The notes under the pieces are model-generated. The model ran no database searches. It worked only from the letters and a program-made list of their open reading frames with translations, and was not told where the DNA came from. DNA of 64,000 nt from contig JAHBVG010000023.1 of assembly GCA_019637695.1 (NCBI GenBank), positions 1 to 64,000 of the forward strand, given 5' to 3'. Shown here piece after piece: positions 63,419 to 64,000 of this stretch (position 1 is the first letter of the stretch; every line of letters begins with the position of its first letter). The DNA is from Caldilineaceae bacterium. GTDB lineage: Bacteria > Chloroflexota > Anaerolineae > Caldilineales > Caldilineaceae. The translations under genes and the position numbers were made by a program.

Positions 63419-64000
63419 TTAGTGCTGCACACAGGAAATCAACTCGTGAATTGCATCCCGGCAGACCTCTTTCCGTAGCTTTTCCAGCGCGCGAGATTTG
63501 TAAGTGAAGACGTGGCTGGTCTTGATCGATTTTCCAGGCAGTGCAGCAGAAAGCAGCCAGGCAATCTCGTTCGGATTGAGTTCAATGCAGAACTCTGCGA
63601 TGATGGTGAATGACTTTTTCCAATCCTTCAGACAGCGGTGCAGGCTCTCGATCAGCAAGGTCTGGCTAACGCAGCGCTCAACCTGCGCCCGGACTGGTCG
63701 AAACATCTCTCCCTGATTTACCAGCATTTCTAGAAAGCTCGCACCGTTTTTCTCGTCCTCGTCATCATTGAGCCGGGGCAGATCACTCTCTGTGATCTCG
63801 TGACCAGCAATACGCCGGTCTTTCTTCAACATGCGCCCGATCTCCCAGCCTAAATCTCTGGTAAACAGAGCAAGAAATGACCCCGGATCGCGGAGGCGGT
63901 CACGTCGCCGCCAGACGTTGTCCACTGATTTTAGTATGACTTCCTCTGCCCAATCGCGCCGACCACAGCGTGTTCGTGCTACATGCCAGCCGTAGGCGAT
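63419..64000 (-). CDS. ECF-type RNA polymerase sigma factor (5' end outside window)
   Basis: The frame is open to the window edge. Visible are a region-2-like part (DWAEEVILKSVDNVWRRRDR, RDPGSFLALFTRDLGWEIGR) and a region-4-like HTH near the end (LNPNEIAWLLSAALPGKSIK, YKSRALEKLRKEV). This is the layout of a sigma-70-family ECF factor that reads alternative promoters. Together with the two following genes it forms a probable stress-response unit. A GTG at 63925 is not the start because similarity continues upstream. Confidence 0.75.
   Translation of the reverse strand: MAYGWHVARTRCGRRDWAEEVILKSVDNVWRRRDRLRDPGSFLALFTRDLGWEIGRMLKKDRRIAGHEITESDLPRLNDDEDEKNGASFLEMLVNQGEMFRPVRAQVERCVSQTLLIESLHRCLKDWKKSFTIIAEFCIELNPNEIAWLLSAALPGKSIKTSHVFTYKSRALEKLRKEVCRDAIHELISCVQH

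Overview
The window looks like a chromosome segment of a filamentous or soil/thermal-type Chloroflexota bacterium (Caldilineae/Anaerolineae-like), roughly 60% GC. This placement is inferred from gene content: Thr-Pro-rich secreted proteins carrying an aromatic/aliphatic-LPxV-type motif, caspase and STAND/WD40 signalling proteins, a GPH-family transporter, cyanophycin genes, a very large multicopper oxidase and Tad-type genes without a secretin. No rRNA or marker gene settles it.

Left part (1-39 kb), ordinary chromosome with accessory patches. It opens with the 3' end of a secreted SdrD-B-like protein behind a 30-bp tandem repeat. Next come a caspase-like peptidase gene and a nSTAND-WD40 gene that share the same Gly-Asp-rich repeat motif, which suggests a two-component self/non-self or cell-death signalling pair. 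A tRNA-Arg(UCU) gene on the minus strand is split in its anticodon by a 362-nt group I intron. Then follow a histidine kinase with an ethylene-receptor-like membrane domain, a catalase, a SAF-domain oxidoreductase and a malate/lactate-type dehydrogenase in tandem, a small secreted protein, divergent cyanophycinase and cyanophycin synthetase, a glyoxalase-type dioxygenase, a Gmad2-like secreted protein, a 2-kb-residue NHL/YD-repeat (RHS) protein, a GPH symporter, a TPR lipoprotein, and a giant multicopper oxidase with a plastocyanin-like lipoprotein. Degraded gene remnants lie at 32.3-32.7 and 38.4-38.8 kb.

Right part (39-60 kb, perhaps further), an integrated mobile element. It begins at a 42-bp 3' half of tRNA-Lys(UUU), taken as the att site, followed by a tyrosine recombinase. 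Inside are an FtsK/HerA-type DNA pump, a replication-initiator-like protein with a frameshifted tail, a DnaC-like helicase loader, ParA plus a ribbon-helix-helix partner, an AAA15/OLD-like ATPase, two toxin-antitoxin-like pairs, and a Tad/Flp pilus-type operon (CpaB, CpaE-like, TadA, TadB, TadC, prepilin peptidase). A decayed insertion sequence with intact inverted repeats and a 7-bp target duplication sits inside that operon. No relaxase, secretin or clear pilin was found. This gene set resembles actinomycete-type ICEs that move double-stranded DNA with an FtsK-like pump, here joined to a Tad apparatus. The window ends with an M48 peptidase, a zinc-finger anti-sigma-like protein and the 3' part of an ECF-type sigma factor; whether these belong to the element is unknown.

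Across both parts there are short tandem arrays of diverging 7- or 8-bp units (like cyanobacterial STRR repeats), one of them inside the FtsK-like coding region, and three copies or part-copies of an ~85-bp palindromic MITE-like element.
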